A stretch of DNA of 20,589 bases. Origin: an uncultured Lachnospiraceae bacterium (GTDB lineage Bacteria > Bacillota_A > Clostridia > Lachnospirales > Lachnospiraceae). Positions 8,001 through 15,846 of the stretch are shown in pieces. Made by a program: the position numbers and the translations under genes. Within the stretch, counting starts at the first letter, position 1. Every line of letters begins with the position of its first letter. The stretch covers positions 1 through 20,589 of the forward strand of contig CAJUDN010000054.1 of the NCBI GenBank assembly GCA_910585355.1, given 5' to 3'. Below the pieces are notes generated by a model. It searched no databases and was not told where the DNA came from. It saw nothing but the letters and a program-made list of their open reading frames with translations.

Positions 8001-10283
8001 TCAGCCCGTGGTCCTCTCAATATCAATAACCCCGTCAATCTGCCTGATTTTTGCCATCAGGCTGTTGAGCTCCCCGGTCCCATGGATATCGAAAGACATG
8101 GTAATTGTAGCCTTTCCCTGTTTATTGGTACGGGCGTTCATATTTTTAACGTCGATTTCACGCTCCGTAAAGATCTTTGCAATATCCACATACATCCCAA
8201 TTCTGTTATTGGCAAAAATGGAAATTTCTGTGGAGTAAGTGGCAGCGCTTTTATCATTTTCCTCCGCCTGCCACTCCGCGTCAATGAGGCGGCTTCTCTC
8301 AATTTCAGGAAGGTTCATCACATTGATGCAGTCGGTCCGGTGAATGGTGATTCCCCGTCCCCTTGTTACAAATCCCACAATTTCATCTCCCGGCACCGGG
8401 TTACAGCACTTGGAGAAACGCACAGCCAGATCATGGATTCCCTTTACCACAATTCCGCTTCTGGATTTCCCCCTGACGGGAACCACAGCAGCCTTATTGT
8501 TGTCTCCGATGGAATCCAGAATTGTAGCGTCCGTCACCTCATGCCTGATTTTCCTGGCCCGCTCCTGCATCATCTTATTGATGACCTGGCCTTCCTTTAA
8601 TCCGCCATGTCCCACGGAAGCGAGAACGGAATCCCAGTCCTGAAATGCGTACCGCTTCAAGACCTTTTCCACATACTCCGGTTTATTGATTTCTGCGAAA
8701 TTAATTCCCTTTGTCTTGCAGTACCGGTCTATCATCTCACGGCCCTTGGCAATATTGTCCGCCTTTCTCTCCTGTTTAAACCATGCGCTGATCCTATTCT
8801 TCGCCTGGCTGCTCTTTACAAGATTCAGCCAGTCGCGGCTGGGTCCCTTGGAATTCTGGGACGTCATAATTTCAATCCGGTCTCCATTTTGAAGCACATA
8901 GTCGATGTTCACAAGCTTTCCGTTCACCCGTGCGCCCACCATCTTATTCCCCACTGCTGTGTGAATTGCGTAAGCGAAGTCAATGGGCGTGGAGCCGCTT
9001 GGGAGGGACTTAACATCTCCATTGGGGGTAAAGCAGTATACGCTGTCGGAAAACATATCCAAATCGCTCTTTAACATGCTTAAGAACTCTTTGTTGTCGG
9101 ACATGTCCTGCTGCCATTCCAGAATCTGCCGCAGCCAGCTTAACTTTTTTGCCTCATCTCCGGCCGCCGCCTGACCGCTTCCGCTCTCTTTATATTTCCA
9201 GTGGGCGGCAATACCATATTCAGCTGTACGATGCATTTCATAGGTACGGATCTGGATCTCAAAGGGCTGGCCCGTGGTGCCTATGAGCGTCGTATGAAGG
9301 GACTGGTACATATTGGGCTTCGGCATAGCGATATAATCTTTAAAACGCCCCGGAATCGGCTTATACATCTCATGGATAACGCCCAGCGCCGCATAGCAGT
9401 CCTTTACGCTGTCTACAATGATGCGGACTGCGAAAATATCATAGATCTGGTCCAGTGTTTTATGCTGGTTGACCATTTTCCTGTAAATGCTGAAAAAATG
9501 CTTGACCCGACCGTCAACCTCGCACTGAATATCCGCGTTTCTCATATGGCTTTCGATTTCGCCGACGATATTGCCAATAAGATTCTGCCTGGCCTCGCTG
9601 GTCAGAGCAATCTTTTCTTCCAGTTCCTTATATACATCTGGCTCCAGGTATTTTAATGCCAGATCATCCAACTCAATCTTAATTTTGGAAATACCAAGAC
9701 GATCCGCCAGCGGGGCGTAGATCTCGATGGTCTCCCTGGCCTTTTCTTTTTGTTTTTCCGGCTTCATATATTGGAGCGTCCGCATATTGTGAAGGCGATC
9801 CGCCAGCTTAATGAGAATTACCCGGATGTCCTTTGCCATGGCAAGGAACATTTTCTTTAAGTTTTCCGCCTGGGTCTCCACCTTGTCAGCAGACCAGGAT
9901 AGCTGAGTCAGCTTGGTAACGCCGTCCACCAAAAGAGCGACCTCTTTCCCAAAACCCGCCGCCAGCTCTTCCTCTGTGAGGACTGTATCCTCCACCACAT
10001 CATGGAGAATCCCTGCAACAATAGATTCTTTATCCAGCTCAAGATCAGCCAATATAATTGCCACACAAAGGGGATGGATAATGTACGGCTCTCCGGACTT
10101 TCTTTTCTGGTCCTTATGGGCGTCTCTGGCAATCTGGTATGCTCTTTCCACCATTGTCAGATTATCCGACGGATGATATTTTTTTATGCTCTTCACCAGA
10201 TCTGCATATAGAATTTCCGGGCTTGTAAAGTCCGCCGGGGCCTCTAATTCCGCCTCTATGTTCTTTAATTTGTCCTCTGCCAT
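8001..10283 (-). CDS. relA: Bifunctional (p)ppGpp synthetase/hydrolase Rel (RSH)
   Basis: At 760 residues this is a complete long RSH that makes and degrades the stringent-response alarmones. The hydrolase half keeps its metal residues (H70, H94-D95 in LHDVVEDT, D162 in KLADRLHN). The synthetase half has RFKD at 313-316, the basic RxKD signature of bifunctional enzymes rather than the acidic EXDD of RelA, plus YQSLHTT (326-332) and EIQIRT (342-347). A TGS domain (about 414-474), a Cys-rich zinc-type domain (C626, C627, C652) and a C-terminal ACT domain (about 682-758), which sense the ribosome, follow. AAGG stands about nine bases before the ATG. It is the first gene of the minus-strand unit continuing into the metallo-hydrolase and hemZ. 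Confidence 0.98.
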   Translation of the reverse strand: MAEDKLKNIEAELEAPADFTSPEILYADLVKSIKKYHPSDNLTMVERAYQIARDAHKDQKRKSGEPYIIHPLCVAIILADLELDKESIVAGILHDVVEDTVLTEEELAAGFGKEVALLVDGVTKLTQLSWSADKVETQAENLKKMFLAMAKDIRVILIKLADRLHNMRTLQYMKPEKQKEKARETIEIYAPLADRLGISKIKIELDDLALKYLEPDVYKELEEKIALTSEARQNLIGNIVGEIESHMRNADIQCEVDGRVKHFFSIYRKMVNQHKTLDQIYDIFAVRIIVDSVKDCYAALGVIHEMYKPIPGRFKDYIAMPKPNMYQSLHTTLIGTTGQPFEIQIRTYEMHRTAEYGIAAHWKYKESGSGQAAAGDEAKKLSWLRQILEWQQDMSDNKEFLSMLKSDLDMFSDSVYCFTPNGDVKSLPSGSTPIDFAYAIHTAVGNKMVGARVNGKLVNIDYVLQNGDRIEIMTSQNSKGPSRDWLNLVKSSQAKNRISAWFKQERKADNIAKGREMIDRYCKTKGINFAEINKPEYVEKVLKRYAFQDWDSVLASVGHGGLKEGQVINKMMQERARKIRHEVTDATILDSIGDNNKAAVVPVRGKSRSGIVVKGIHDLAVRFSKCCNPVPGDEIVGFVTRGRGITIHRTDCINVMNLPEIERSRLIDAEWQAEENDKSAATYSTEISIFANNRIGMYVDIAKIFTEREIDVKNMNARTNKQGKATITMSFDIHGTGELNSLMAKIRQIDGVIDIERTTG

Positions 10284-10364
10284 GTTCTCACACCTTCCCT
10301 CATGAGGTTTTTGAATCTTCCTTTATGTCATGCAGCCAATGCCAACAGGATAATAATAAGATTC

Positions 10365-10393
10365 ATTATAGAATTTTTTGTCATAAATTGCAA
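10365..10393 (-). promoter_or_regulatory. SigA promoter of the rel operon
   Basis: On the minus strand TTGCAA (10393-10388), a 17-base spacer and a perfect TATAAT (10370-10365) form a strong vegetative promoter. The expected start is near 10358, giving a leader of about 75 bases. It is divergent to the promoter at 10417-10445, with only 23 bases between the two -35 boxes. Confidence 0.65.
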
Positions 10394-10416
10394 TCTTTTT
10401 TTATGGTCTAAAATGA

Positions 10417-10445
10417 TTGAAATTGAAAAAGCAATGCTTTACAAT
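10417..10445 (+). promoter_or_regulatory. SigA promoter of the M20 amidohydrolase gene
   Basis: TTGAAA (10417-10422), a 17-base spacer and TACAAT (10440-10445) match a vegetative promoter. Transcription would start near 10452, leaving a leader of about 35 bases with a strong AGGAGG at 10473-10478, eight bases before the ATG. Confidence 0.6.
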
Positions 10446-10486
10446 GGACATATCTACTACACATCGTTTTTCAGGAGGAACTTTTT

Positions 10487-11665
10487 ATGGAAACAACAAA
10501 ACTGCTTGCGCCATATGAAGCGGAGATGATCGAAATCCGTCGTCATATCCACGCTCACCCTGAACTCAGCAATGAAGAGTTCAAAACTACCGAATTAATC
10601 AGGGAAAAGCTCACGGAATACGGAATTGAAATTGCCGATATCGGCTTAAAAACCGGCGTTGTGGGAATACTTCGCGGCGGAAAACCCGGAAAAACCGTCG
10701 CCATCCGCGAAGATATTGACGCTCTTCCCATGCCGGAGCGCACAGCGCTTCCCTTTGCATCACAAAATGAGAATATCTGCCATTCCTGTGGTCATGATAT
10801 CCACACCACCACCCTTTTATACTGTGCAAAGGTACTTTCCGAAATTAAGGATGAGCTTTGCGGCAATGTGATGTTTCTGTTCCAGCCCGCGGAAGAAAAA
10901 GGATGCGGCGCCAAACAGTTCATCGACTGCGGCTTTACCTCCGTAGCAAAGCCCGATGTGTTCGTCGGCCTCCACGTTGCCCCAAAGATTCCCGTCGGCT
11001 CCATCGGAGTGAAAAAAGGCCCCGCCAGCGCCTCCAACGACTTTTTCCATATTAAGATTTACGGAAAAGGCGGCCACGGCGCTCATCCGGAAAACTTCAT
11101 CGACCCCGTCACCATCAGCGCCTATGTAATCACTCAGCTTCAGACCATCGTCTCCCGTGAAAATTATCCTATCACCCCGGGCGTTATCACCATCGGGAGC
11201 ATTCACGGCGGCCTGGCCGGAAACATCATCCCGGACTATGTGGAAATGACCGGAACCCTGAGAAGCCTTTCCTTTGACCTGCGAAAATCCATGCGGGAAG
11301 CCATAGACCGCATCGTTACTCTCTGCCCCGAGGCCATGAGAGGACGCGGAGAGATCGTATGGGAGGATGGGATGCCGCCGTTAGTAAACGATGATGCCGT
11401 TGTGGACCAGATTGTGGAAGCGGCCAAAAAGACCATCGGAGCCGATCATGTGATAACCGTAGAAAATCCATCCATGGGTTCTGAAGACTTCTCCTGCCTG
11501 TTCCCCGAATTTGGTCCGGGGGCACAGTTTTCCATCGGCTCCGGAAATGATGATCCTGACAGCCGGATCGGCCTTCATAATTCCCAAAATGTTTTTGACG
11601 AAGGCTCCATAGCCGCGGGAACCGCAGTTCTGGTTCAGTTTGTAAGGGATTATCTGACAGCATAA
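10487..11665 (+). CDS. M20D-family amidohydrolase (aminoacylase/hippurate hydrolase-like)
   Basis: This 392-residue cytoplasmic zinc enzyme belongs to the M20D family that cleaves N-acyl amino acids or related amides. The family landmarks are RRHIHAHPE (18-26), IREDIDALP (73-81), the metal ligands C101 and H103 in HSCGHDIHT, the catalytic and ligand pair E136/E137 in QPAEEKG, H163 in GLHV, and H364 near the C-terminus in GLHN. The lid domain (about 182-295) interrupts the catalytic domain as usual, and no signal peptide is present. It has its own promoter and a strong ribosome site. It is followed after 194 bases by a gamma-glutamyltransferase gene on the same strand, which suggests joint use of conjugated amino acids; the actual substrate is not visible. 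Confidence 0.94.
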   Translation: METTKLLAPYEAEMIEIRRHIHAHPELSNEEFKTTELIREKLTEYGIEIADIGLKTGVVGILRGGKPGKTVAIREDIDALPMPERTALPFASQNENICHSCGHDIHTTTLLYCAKVLSEIKDELCGNVMFLFQPAEEKGCGAKQFIDCGFTSVAKPDVFVGLHVAPKIPVGSIGVKKGPASASNDFFHIKIYGKGGHGAHPENFIDPVTISAYVITQLQTIVSRENYPITPGVITIGSIHGGLAGNIIPDYVEMTGTLRSLSFDLRKSMREAIDRIVTLCPEAMRGRGEIVWEDGMPPLVNDDAVVDQIVEAAKKTIGADHVITVENPSMGSEDFSCLFPEFGPGAQFSIGSGNDDPDSRIGLHNSQNVFDEGSIAAGTAVLVQFVRDYLTA

Positions 11666-11859
11666 CTGGTATGCCATTTCTTAAATAATGACAGGACCAA
11701 TTACTTACCGAACGATGTACCATACAGGCTCAGCCTGTTACAAAATACATATTAAGAAAGGGAAGTAACTGTTCAGTGAGTCTGTACGTTTCTTGCATTT
11801 TCAATGGATTTTCGCTCATAACGGCGAGGGAGCTGGACAGTCACAAAAGGATTTGAATT

Positions 11860-13476
11860 ATGAATTTTAGCTTTGACCCCCTTCAGTACCGCTACCCGTC
11901 CAGGCGTCGTCTGGTATATGGCCGCCGCGGAATGGTATGTGCCTCTCAGCCTCTGGCGGCTCAAGCCGGGCTGGACATAATAAAGCAAGGCGGAAACGCG
12001 TTTGATGCCGCGCTCGCTGCTGCTGCCTGCCTGGCAGTGGTGGAACCGATGTCATGCAACATGGGCGGCGATGGCTTTGCCTTAATCTGGCATGATGGAA
12101 AGTTGTATGGCTTAAATGCCAGCGGCCCCGCTCCCGCGCTCTTGAGTGTTGATACTTTAAAAACTGCCGGATACACAGAAATGCCCAAATATGGATGGGG
12201 AGCTGTGACAGTCCCCGGAGTCACATCCGGCTGGGCCGAAATCAACAAAAGATTCGGAAAGCTTTCCTTATCCCAGATCCTTCAGCCTGCCATCGGTTAT
12301 GCCCGGGACGGCTTTGCTGTTTCTCCTGTGGTTTCCACCCTCTGGAAAAGGATTCTGGAAACCTTTAAAAAAGAACTGACGCCAGAATTTTATCAGTCCT
12401 GGGCCGCTGATTTCACCATCGACGGACAGGCTCCTAAAGCCGGAGAGGTATTTCGCTATAAGGGGATGGCAGAAACCCTCGAGGAACTGGCTGCCACCAA
12501 CTGTGAATCCTTCTATCGCGGAGCCATTGCCGAACAGATTGACGCGTATTCCAGGAAAACCGGCGGATATCTCCGCAAGGAAGATCTGGCCGCTTACCGG
12601 GCCCAGTGGGTAGAACCCATTACCACCAACTACAAGGGCTATGACGTGTGGGAAATTCCCCCCAACGGCCACGGCATCGTCGTTCTCATGGCCTTAAACA
12701 TCCTGGAGAAATTAAACCTGTCGGCCGGACATGATGATCCCGAGGTCATCCACCGTCAGATCGAAGCCCTAAAGCTGGCCTTCACGGACGGAAAACGTTA
12801 TGTCGCCGACCCGGCCCATATGAAACCAACTATTGAACAGCTCCTCTCAAAGACATATGCGGATACCCGCCGGGAGCTGATCACTGACGAGGCAATCTAT
12901 CCAACGCCCGGAACTCCCTACTGCGGCGATACGGTTTACTTAAACGCCGCCGACGGGGACGGAAATATGATAAGCTATATTCAGTCTATTTACTGCGGCT
13001 TTGGCTCCGGCACGGTTCTTCCTGGAACAGGGATTATTTTCCATAATCGCGGAAACAACTTCACCATGGACGAATCTATGGAAAACTGCGTTGCTCCCGG
13101 AAAGAAACCATATCACACCATTATTCCCGGCTTCCTCACAAAAGACGGAAAGGCTGTGGGACCCTTTGGCGTCATGGGCGGCTTCATGCAGCCCCAGGGC
13201 CATGTACAGGTATTAATGAATATGATTGATTTCCATATGAATCCTCAGGAAGCCCTGGATGCTCCCCGCTGGATGTGGACCGGTGAAAAAAATATCTCAA
13301 TGGAACATTCCTATGGGGACAGTGCGGCAGATAAGCTGACACGCATGGGGCATAAAATTGCCGTTCCGGTCAACAGCCTGGAATTCGGCCGCGGCCAGAT
13401 CATCATAAGAAATGAGGACGGCACCCTCTGCGGCGCCACGGAGCCCAGAACCGATGGCACTGTGGCTGTCTGGTAA
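11860..13476 (+). CDS. ggt: Gamma-glutamyltransferase family Ntn-hydrolase, cytoplasmic
   Basis: At 538 residues this is a full-length gamma-glutamyltranspeptidase family protein, made as a precursor that cuts itself to expose a catalytic Thr. The cut is expected before T358 in YCGDTVYLNAADGDG, giving a large subunit of about 357 and a small one of about 181 residues. Other family marks are QGGNAFDAALAAAACLAVVEP (near 43-63), MGGDGFAL (68-75) and the C-terminal ATEPRTDGTVAVW. There is no signal peptide, unlike the periplasmic or secreted Ggt proteins, so it is probably intracellular and closer to YwrD-like members. The ribosome site is weak (AAAAGGA). I see no clear promoter or terminator in the 194 bases after the M20 gene, so read-through from that promoter is likely. 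The substrate may be gamma-glutamyl peptides or another N-acyl compound. Confidence 0.92.
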   Translation: MNFSFDPLQYRYPSRRRLVYGRRGMVCASQPLAAQAGLDIIKQGGNAFDAALAAAACLAVVEPMSCNMGGDGFALIWHDGKLYGLNASGPAPALLSVDTLKTAGYTEMPKYGWGAVTVPGVTSGWAEINKRFGKLSLSQILQPAIGYARDGFAVSPVVSTLWKRILETFKKELTPEFYQSWAADFTIDGQAPKAGEVFRYKGMAETLEELAATNCESFYRGAIAEQIDAYSRKTGGYLRKEDLAAYRAQWVEPITTNYKGYDVWEIPPNGHGIVVLMALNILEKLNLSAGHDDPEVIHRQIEALKLAFTDGKRYVADPAHMKPTIEQLLSKTYADTRRELITDEAIYPTPGTPYCGDTVYLNAADGDGNMISYIQSIYCGFGSGTVLPGTGIIFHNRGNNFTMDESMENCVAPGKKPYHTIIPGFLTKDGKAVGPFGVMGGFMQPQGHVQVLMNMIDFHMNPQEALDAPRWMWTGEKNISMEHSYGDSAADKLTRMGHKIAVPVNSLEFGRGQIIIRNEDGTLCGATEPRTDGTVAVW

Positions 13477-13548
13477 ACCGGGAATGTCATAACAATACAG
13501 CAGAAAAGTGCGCGCAATAACATAACAAGGTCTTTCCTGTGGAATAAC

Positions 13549-13610
13549 AAAAAGAATCTCCGCATAAGATAAACCAGAAATCATTTGGCTTCTTAAAGGA
13601 GATTCTTTTT
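13549..13610. terminator. Perfect 13-bp inverted repeat: bidirectional terminator or translation-blocking hairpin
   Basis: Arms 13549-13561 (AAAAAGAATCTCC) and 13598-13610 (GGAGATTCTTTTT) are perfectly complementary, with a 36-base loop holding a second small hairpin (13574-13588). The A-run before and T-run after make it look like a bidirectional intrinsic terminator between the plus-strand ggt and the minus-strand deacetylase. The 3' arm also contains the Shine-Dalgarno AAAGGAGA (13595-13602) of the small gene starting at 13611, which the folded stem would hide. Both roles could operate on the same transcript. Confidence 0.55.
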
Positions 13611-13868
13611 ATGAAAATAAAAAAAGGGTTGTCACAGCTCCCGGAAAACGCGGTTTTCTGGCTTCTTTTGCTTTCTCTGGCCGCCGGATCCGCCGCTTCG
13701 TTATATGGAAAAATCTCAGATCGGGCTGCCTTAGAAGAGGCAGGGGCAGAACATTACACTGCAGCCCCCGCTTCCGCCGGCCGGTCTGTGATTTCCATCA
13801 AAGACTATCTTTCTTTCGATCTTCCATATCCCTGTCAGATTTATAAAATTCCCGCCGGAATCCGGTAA
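13611..13868 (+). CDS. Small predicted membrane-anchored protein, unknown family
   Basis: This 85-residue frame has a strong ribosome site (AAAGGAGA, nine bases before ATG) and codon use like its neighbours, which supports a real gene. The N-terminus is basic (MKIKKG), then a hydrophobic helix of about 20 residues (14-33, AVFWLLLLSLAAGSAASLYG) should act as an uncleaved anchor or signal peptide. The remaining 50 residues would lie outside the cell: an acidic Ala-rich linker followed by a conserved-looking tail with SIKDYLSFDLPYPCQIYKIP and a single Cys. I do not recognise it. It sits alone between ggt and the convergent deacetylase gene, and its ribosome site is part of the 13549-13610 hairpin, so its expression is probably conditional. 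Confidence 0.55.
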   Translation: MKIKKGLSQLPENAVFWLLLLSLAAGSAASLYGKISDRAALEEAGAEHYTAAPASAGRSVISIKDYLSFDLPYPCQIYKIPAGIR

Positions 13869-13940
13869 CGCATGCGCTGCCGTTCGCGAAGATATCTTTT
13901 TGTCCGGTTTCCCCCGCCCAGTAAACTGTAGCGCACACGT

Positions 13941-15098
13941 TTACGGCCGGAAATAATGGTAGGACTGCCCCGGCTGCATGCCGCCCCGGAAGCTTGCCAG
14001 CTCACTGACCGTCACAAGCTGATATCCCCGGTTTATGAGCTCCGGAACCAGCACAGCGGTTGCCTCTGCGGAAGCGCCATAAAGGTCGTGCATTAAGATG
14101 ATATCTCCGTCACGGACCTTGCCTAACACCGTATTCACAGTCTGCTCGGCATTTTTGGTCTTCCAGTCCAGAGTATCAATGGACCAGAATACGGCCGGAA
14201 CGCCCCTCTCTGCCAATGCCGTCCTGGATGCGTTATTAATATAGCCTCCCGGCGGCCGCATGATCACCGTATGAACTCCCGCGATACTGGCCAGGGTCTG
14301 ATCCACACGGTCTAAATTAGCCTGCAGAGCGGCTCCTGACAGGGAAGTAATATAGGTATGGTCCCATGTATGGCTCGCCGGTTCACAGCCCAGCTCTACC
14401 ATACGCTTTACAGCGGCCGGATAGCTCCCCATGCGGTTTCCAACCATGAAAAAAGTGGCTCTTGCATCACTGGCCTCCAATACGTCCAAAATTCTTGCTG
14501 TGTACCTGGATGGCCCGTCGTCAAAGGTTAAAGCCACCATAGGCTTTGACGGATCAATCACCCTTCCCTCCGGCTCTGGTTCCGGCGGTATCCCGGCATC
14601 CTTTGCCGTTACTGCAATCCGGATTCCGTCCACCCGAAGACCGCAGCCCTCCTGCCCGGCCGTCTCGCCGTTCATCACAAGATTTGTCCAGCTTCCATTT
14701 TGAAGAACTGAATAATATAAATCAAAATTTTCTGTAAGCTGGCCCGTAAGCTTTATTTTTATGGCTTCCAACGGTTTATTGGTATCCGCGGTTCCTGCCT
14801 GACCATAGTTTTCCTGCCAGTCCAGCCAGCCTGAACCGCTTAAATTCACCTGATAAACTATGGTCCCTGTCATTCCCTGAGGCTGGTTTCTCAAAGACGC
14901 TTTCATGGCCGTCACATAAGAATCCGCCGGAGCGCTCCGGTATCTGTTATCCATTCCGCCCTCATCCCAGCCTTTTCCGTATAAGTACATACCAAAGACG
15001 GCTTTCATTTCCTCTTCTGCATAGGCGGGAAAGGAAGTGAATGCCACCCCTGCCATCACCAGAAACGCAAACATCATTCTCACAAAGTACTTTTTCAT
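13941..15098 (-). CDS. Secreted NodB-type polysaccharide deacetylase with ChW-like repeats
   Basis: I start at ATG 15098, which has AAGGAACGGAG just upstream and opens a clear signal peptide (basic KKYFVR, hydrophobic core, cleavage near AYA at 25-27), giving 385 residues. Three ChW-like repeats of about 46 residues follow, centred on W44, W91 and W137 (GWLDW in the second), the clostridial modules linked to the cell surface. The C-terminal NodB domain (about 183-372) keeps all catalytic motifs: TFDDGP (191-196), H243 and H247 in SHTWDH, RPPGG (281-285), DTLDW (308-312) and H337 in LMHD. It should remove acetyl groups from peptidoglycan or another N-acetylated glycan outside the cell. It is the last gene of the glgB cluster, 181 bases after the HD gene. 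Confidence 0.93.
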   Translation of the reverse strand: MKKYFVRMMFAFLVMAGVAFTSFPAYAEEEMKAVFGMYLYGKGWDEGGMDNRYRSAPADSYVTAMKASLRNQPQGMTGTIVYQVNLSGSGWLDWQENYGQAGTADTNKPLEAIKIKLTGQLTENFDLYYSVLQNGSWTNLVMNGETAGQEGCGLRVDGIRIAVTAKDAGIPPEPEPEGRVIDPSKPMVALTFDDGPSRYTARILDVLEASDARATFFMVGNRMGSYPAAVKRMVELGCEPASHTWDHTYITSLSGAALQANLDRVDQTLASIAGVHTVIMRPPGGYINNASRTALAERGVPAVFWSIDTLDWKTKNAEQTVNTVLGKVRDGDIILMHDLYGASAEATAVLVPELINRGYQLVTVSELASFRGGMQPGQSYHYFRP

Positions 15099-15200
15099 TT
15101 TCTCCGTTCCTTCCTCCCTCTCCCACATGCCATATCTTCGCAGGATGTGCACGATACGCTAAAGAATTATCCGTCCTTCGGCCGGGCGCGAACCGGCACA

Positions 15201-15226
15201 GGTATAATATCTTTCGATATCATACC
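15201..15226 (-). repeat. Dyad with GAAA loop upstream of the deacetylase gene
   Basis: Arms GGTATGATATC and GATATTATACC (minus strand) pair over 11 positions with one wobble around a GAAA tetraloop. It lies about 100 bases before the deacetylase ATG. It could be an RNA hairpin in the leader or a dyad operator overlapping -10-like TATGAT and TATTAT sequences. No good -35 is seen, so the promoter of this gene is not located. Confidence 0.4.
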
Positions 15227-15279
15227 ATATTTTCTCAGGAGATATCTTAAAACTTAAATACAAATTTATGAAGATTACC

Positions 15280-15810
15280 TTATCCAAACAATTCATGAAT
15301 CAGCCAGGCCGCTTCCTCGTATGCGCGCTCCCCCCGAAATTCGGAAAGCTGATTCAGAACCCCCCGGTAATACCATTCATGTTCTTTTTTATCCTTTTCA
15401 CGAAATTTTAACCATACGCCTTCGCCTTTTAAAAGATATTCTGCCGCGGTACTCCTTAAATTACTCAATTTATCTCCCAGGCAGATCATTTTCACATCCA
15501 GGCCGGCGGTCGTTAACCGGTCAATAGTGGCCTGCTTCCGCTCCTTCCATGTCTTTGATTTGTCCTCGCTTTCCGCCTGCACCAGATCAGCGACACGGGT
15601 TCCGAACTCCGCCTCGAGCTCCTCATATGTAACGCCTGCATCCTCGATCACATCGTGGAGCAGGGCTGCGCTTATGATCTCCGGATCGGAGGTCAGGCCG
15701 GAGACAATCACCGCTGCCTCCTGCGGGTGAAAACTGTAGGGAATACAGGTCCCCTTTCTCATCATTCCTTCATGTGCCTTAGCTGAAAACCTTGCCGCCT
15801 TCCTTATCAT
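15280..15810 (-). CDS. HD-domain protein, small alarmone hydrolase-like (Mesh1/RelA-SpoT HD)
   Basis: This 176-residue protein is essentially one HD domain of the RSH hydrolase type. The predicted manganese-binding residues are all present: H28, H52 and D53 in LLHDVIED, and D113 in LGDKLSN. E56, D57 and N117 also match the active site of Mesh1-like alarmone hydrolases. There is no synthetase, TGS or ACT domain, so it would only degrade (p)ppGpp or a related nucleotide. The ATG has AGGAAC-type ribosome sites immediately upstream, 36 bases after the end of the MscS gene. It is the second predicted alarmone hydrolase in this window. The nucleotide specificity is inferred from residues only; other HD phosphohydrolase activities remain possible. 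Confidence 0.85.
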   Translation of the reverse strand: MIRKAARFSAKAHEGMMRKGTCIPYSFHPQEAAVIVSGLTSDPEIISAALLHDVIEDAGVTYEELEAEFGTRVADLVQAESEDKSKTWKERKQATIDRLTTAGLDVKMICLGDKLSNLRSTAAEYLLKGEGVWLKFREKDKKEHEWYYRGVLNQLSEFRGERAYEEAAWLIHELFG

Positions 15811-15846
15811 AACTGTTCCTTCCTCCGGTTTCCCCCGGTTTCGCCG

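Noticed and set aside
7925..8038. N-terminal extension of the metallo-hydrolase to 8038
   Set aside because: It would overlap the end of rel, adds charged residues unrelated to the fold, and the start at 7924 has a ribosome site and matches where the family domain begins.
10302..10529. Plus-strand frame of 75 codons before the M20 gene
   Set aside because: It spans the divergent promoters and the M20 ribosome site and overlaps the M20 start in another frame; it has no ribosome site of its own.
11666..11859. Separate promoter, terminator or leader peptide between the M20 and ggt genes
   Set aside because: The short hairpin ACAGGC/GCCTGT has no following U run, promoter-like boxes are poor, and a 17-codon frame has nothing to support it.
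15099..15152. Upstream start for the polysaccharide deacetylase
   Set aside because: The extra 18 residues precede a complete signal peptide, and the ribosome site lies immediately before ATG 15098.
15181..15197. GC-rich GCCGG/CCGGC hairpin with GGTTCGCGCC, suggesting a tRNA T-arm
   Set aside because: No acceptor, D or anticodon arms can be built around it, so it is not a tRNA fragment I can support.
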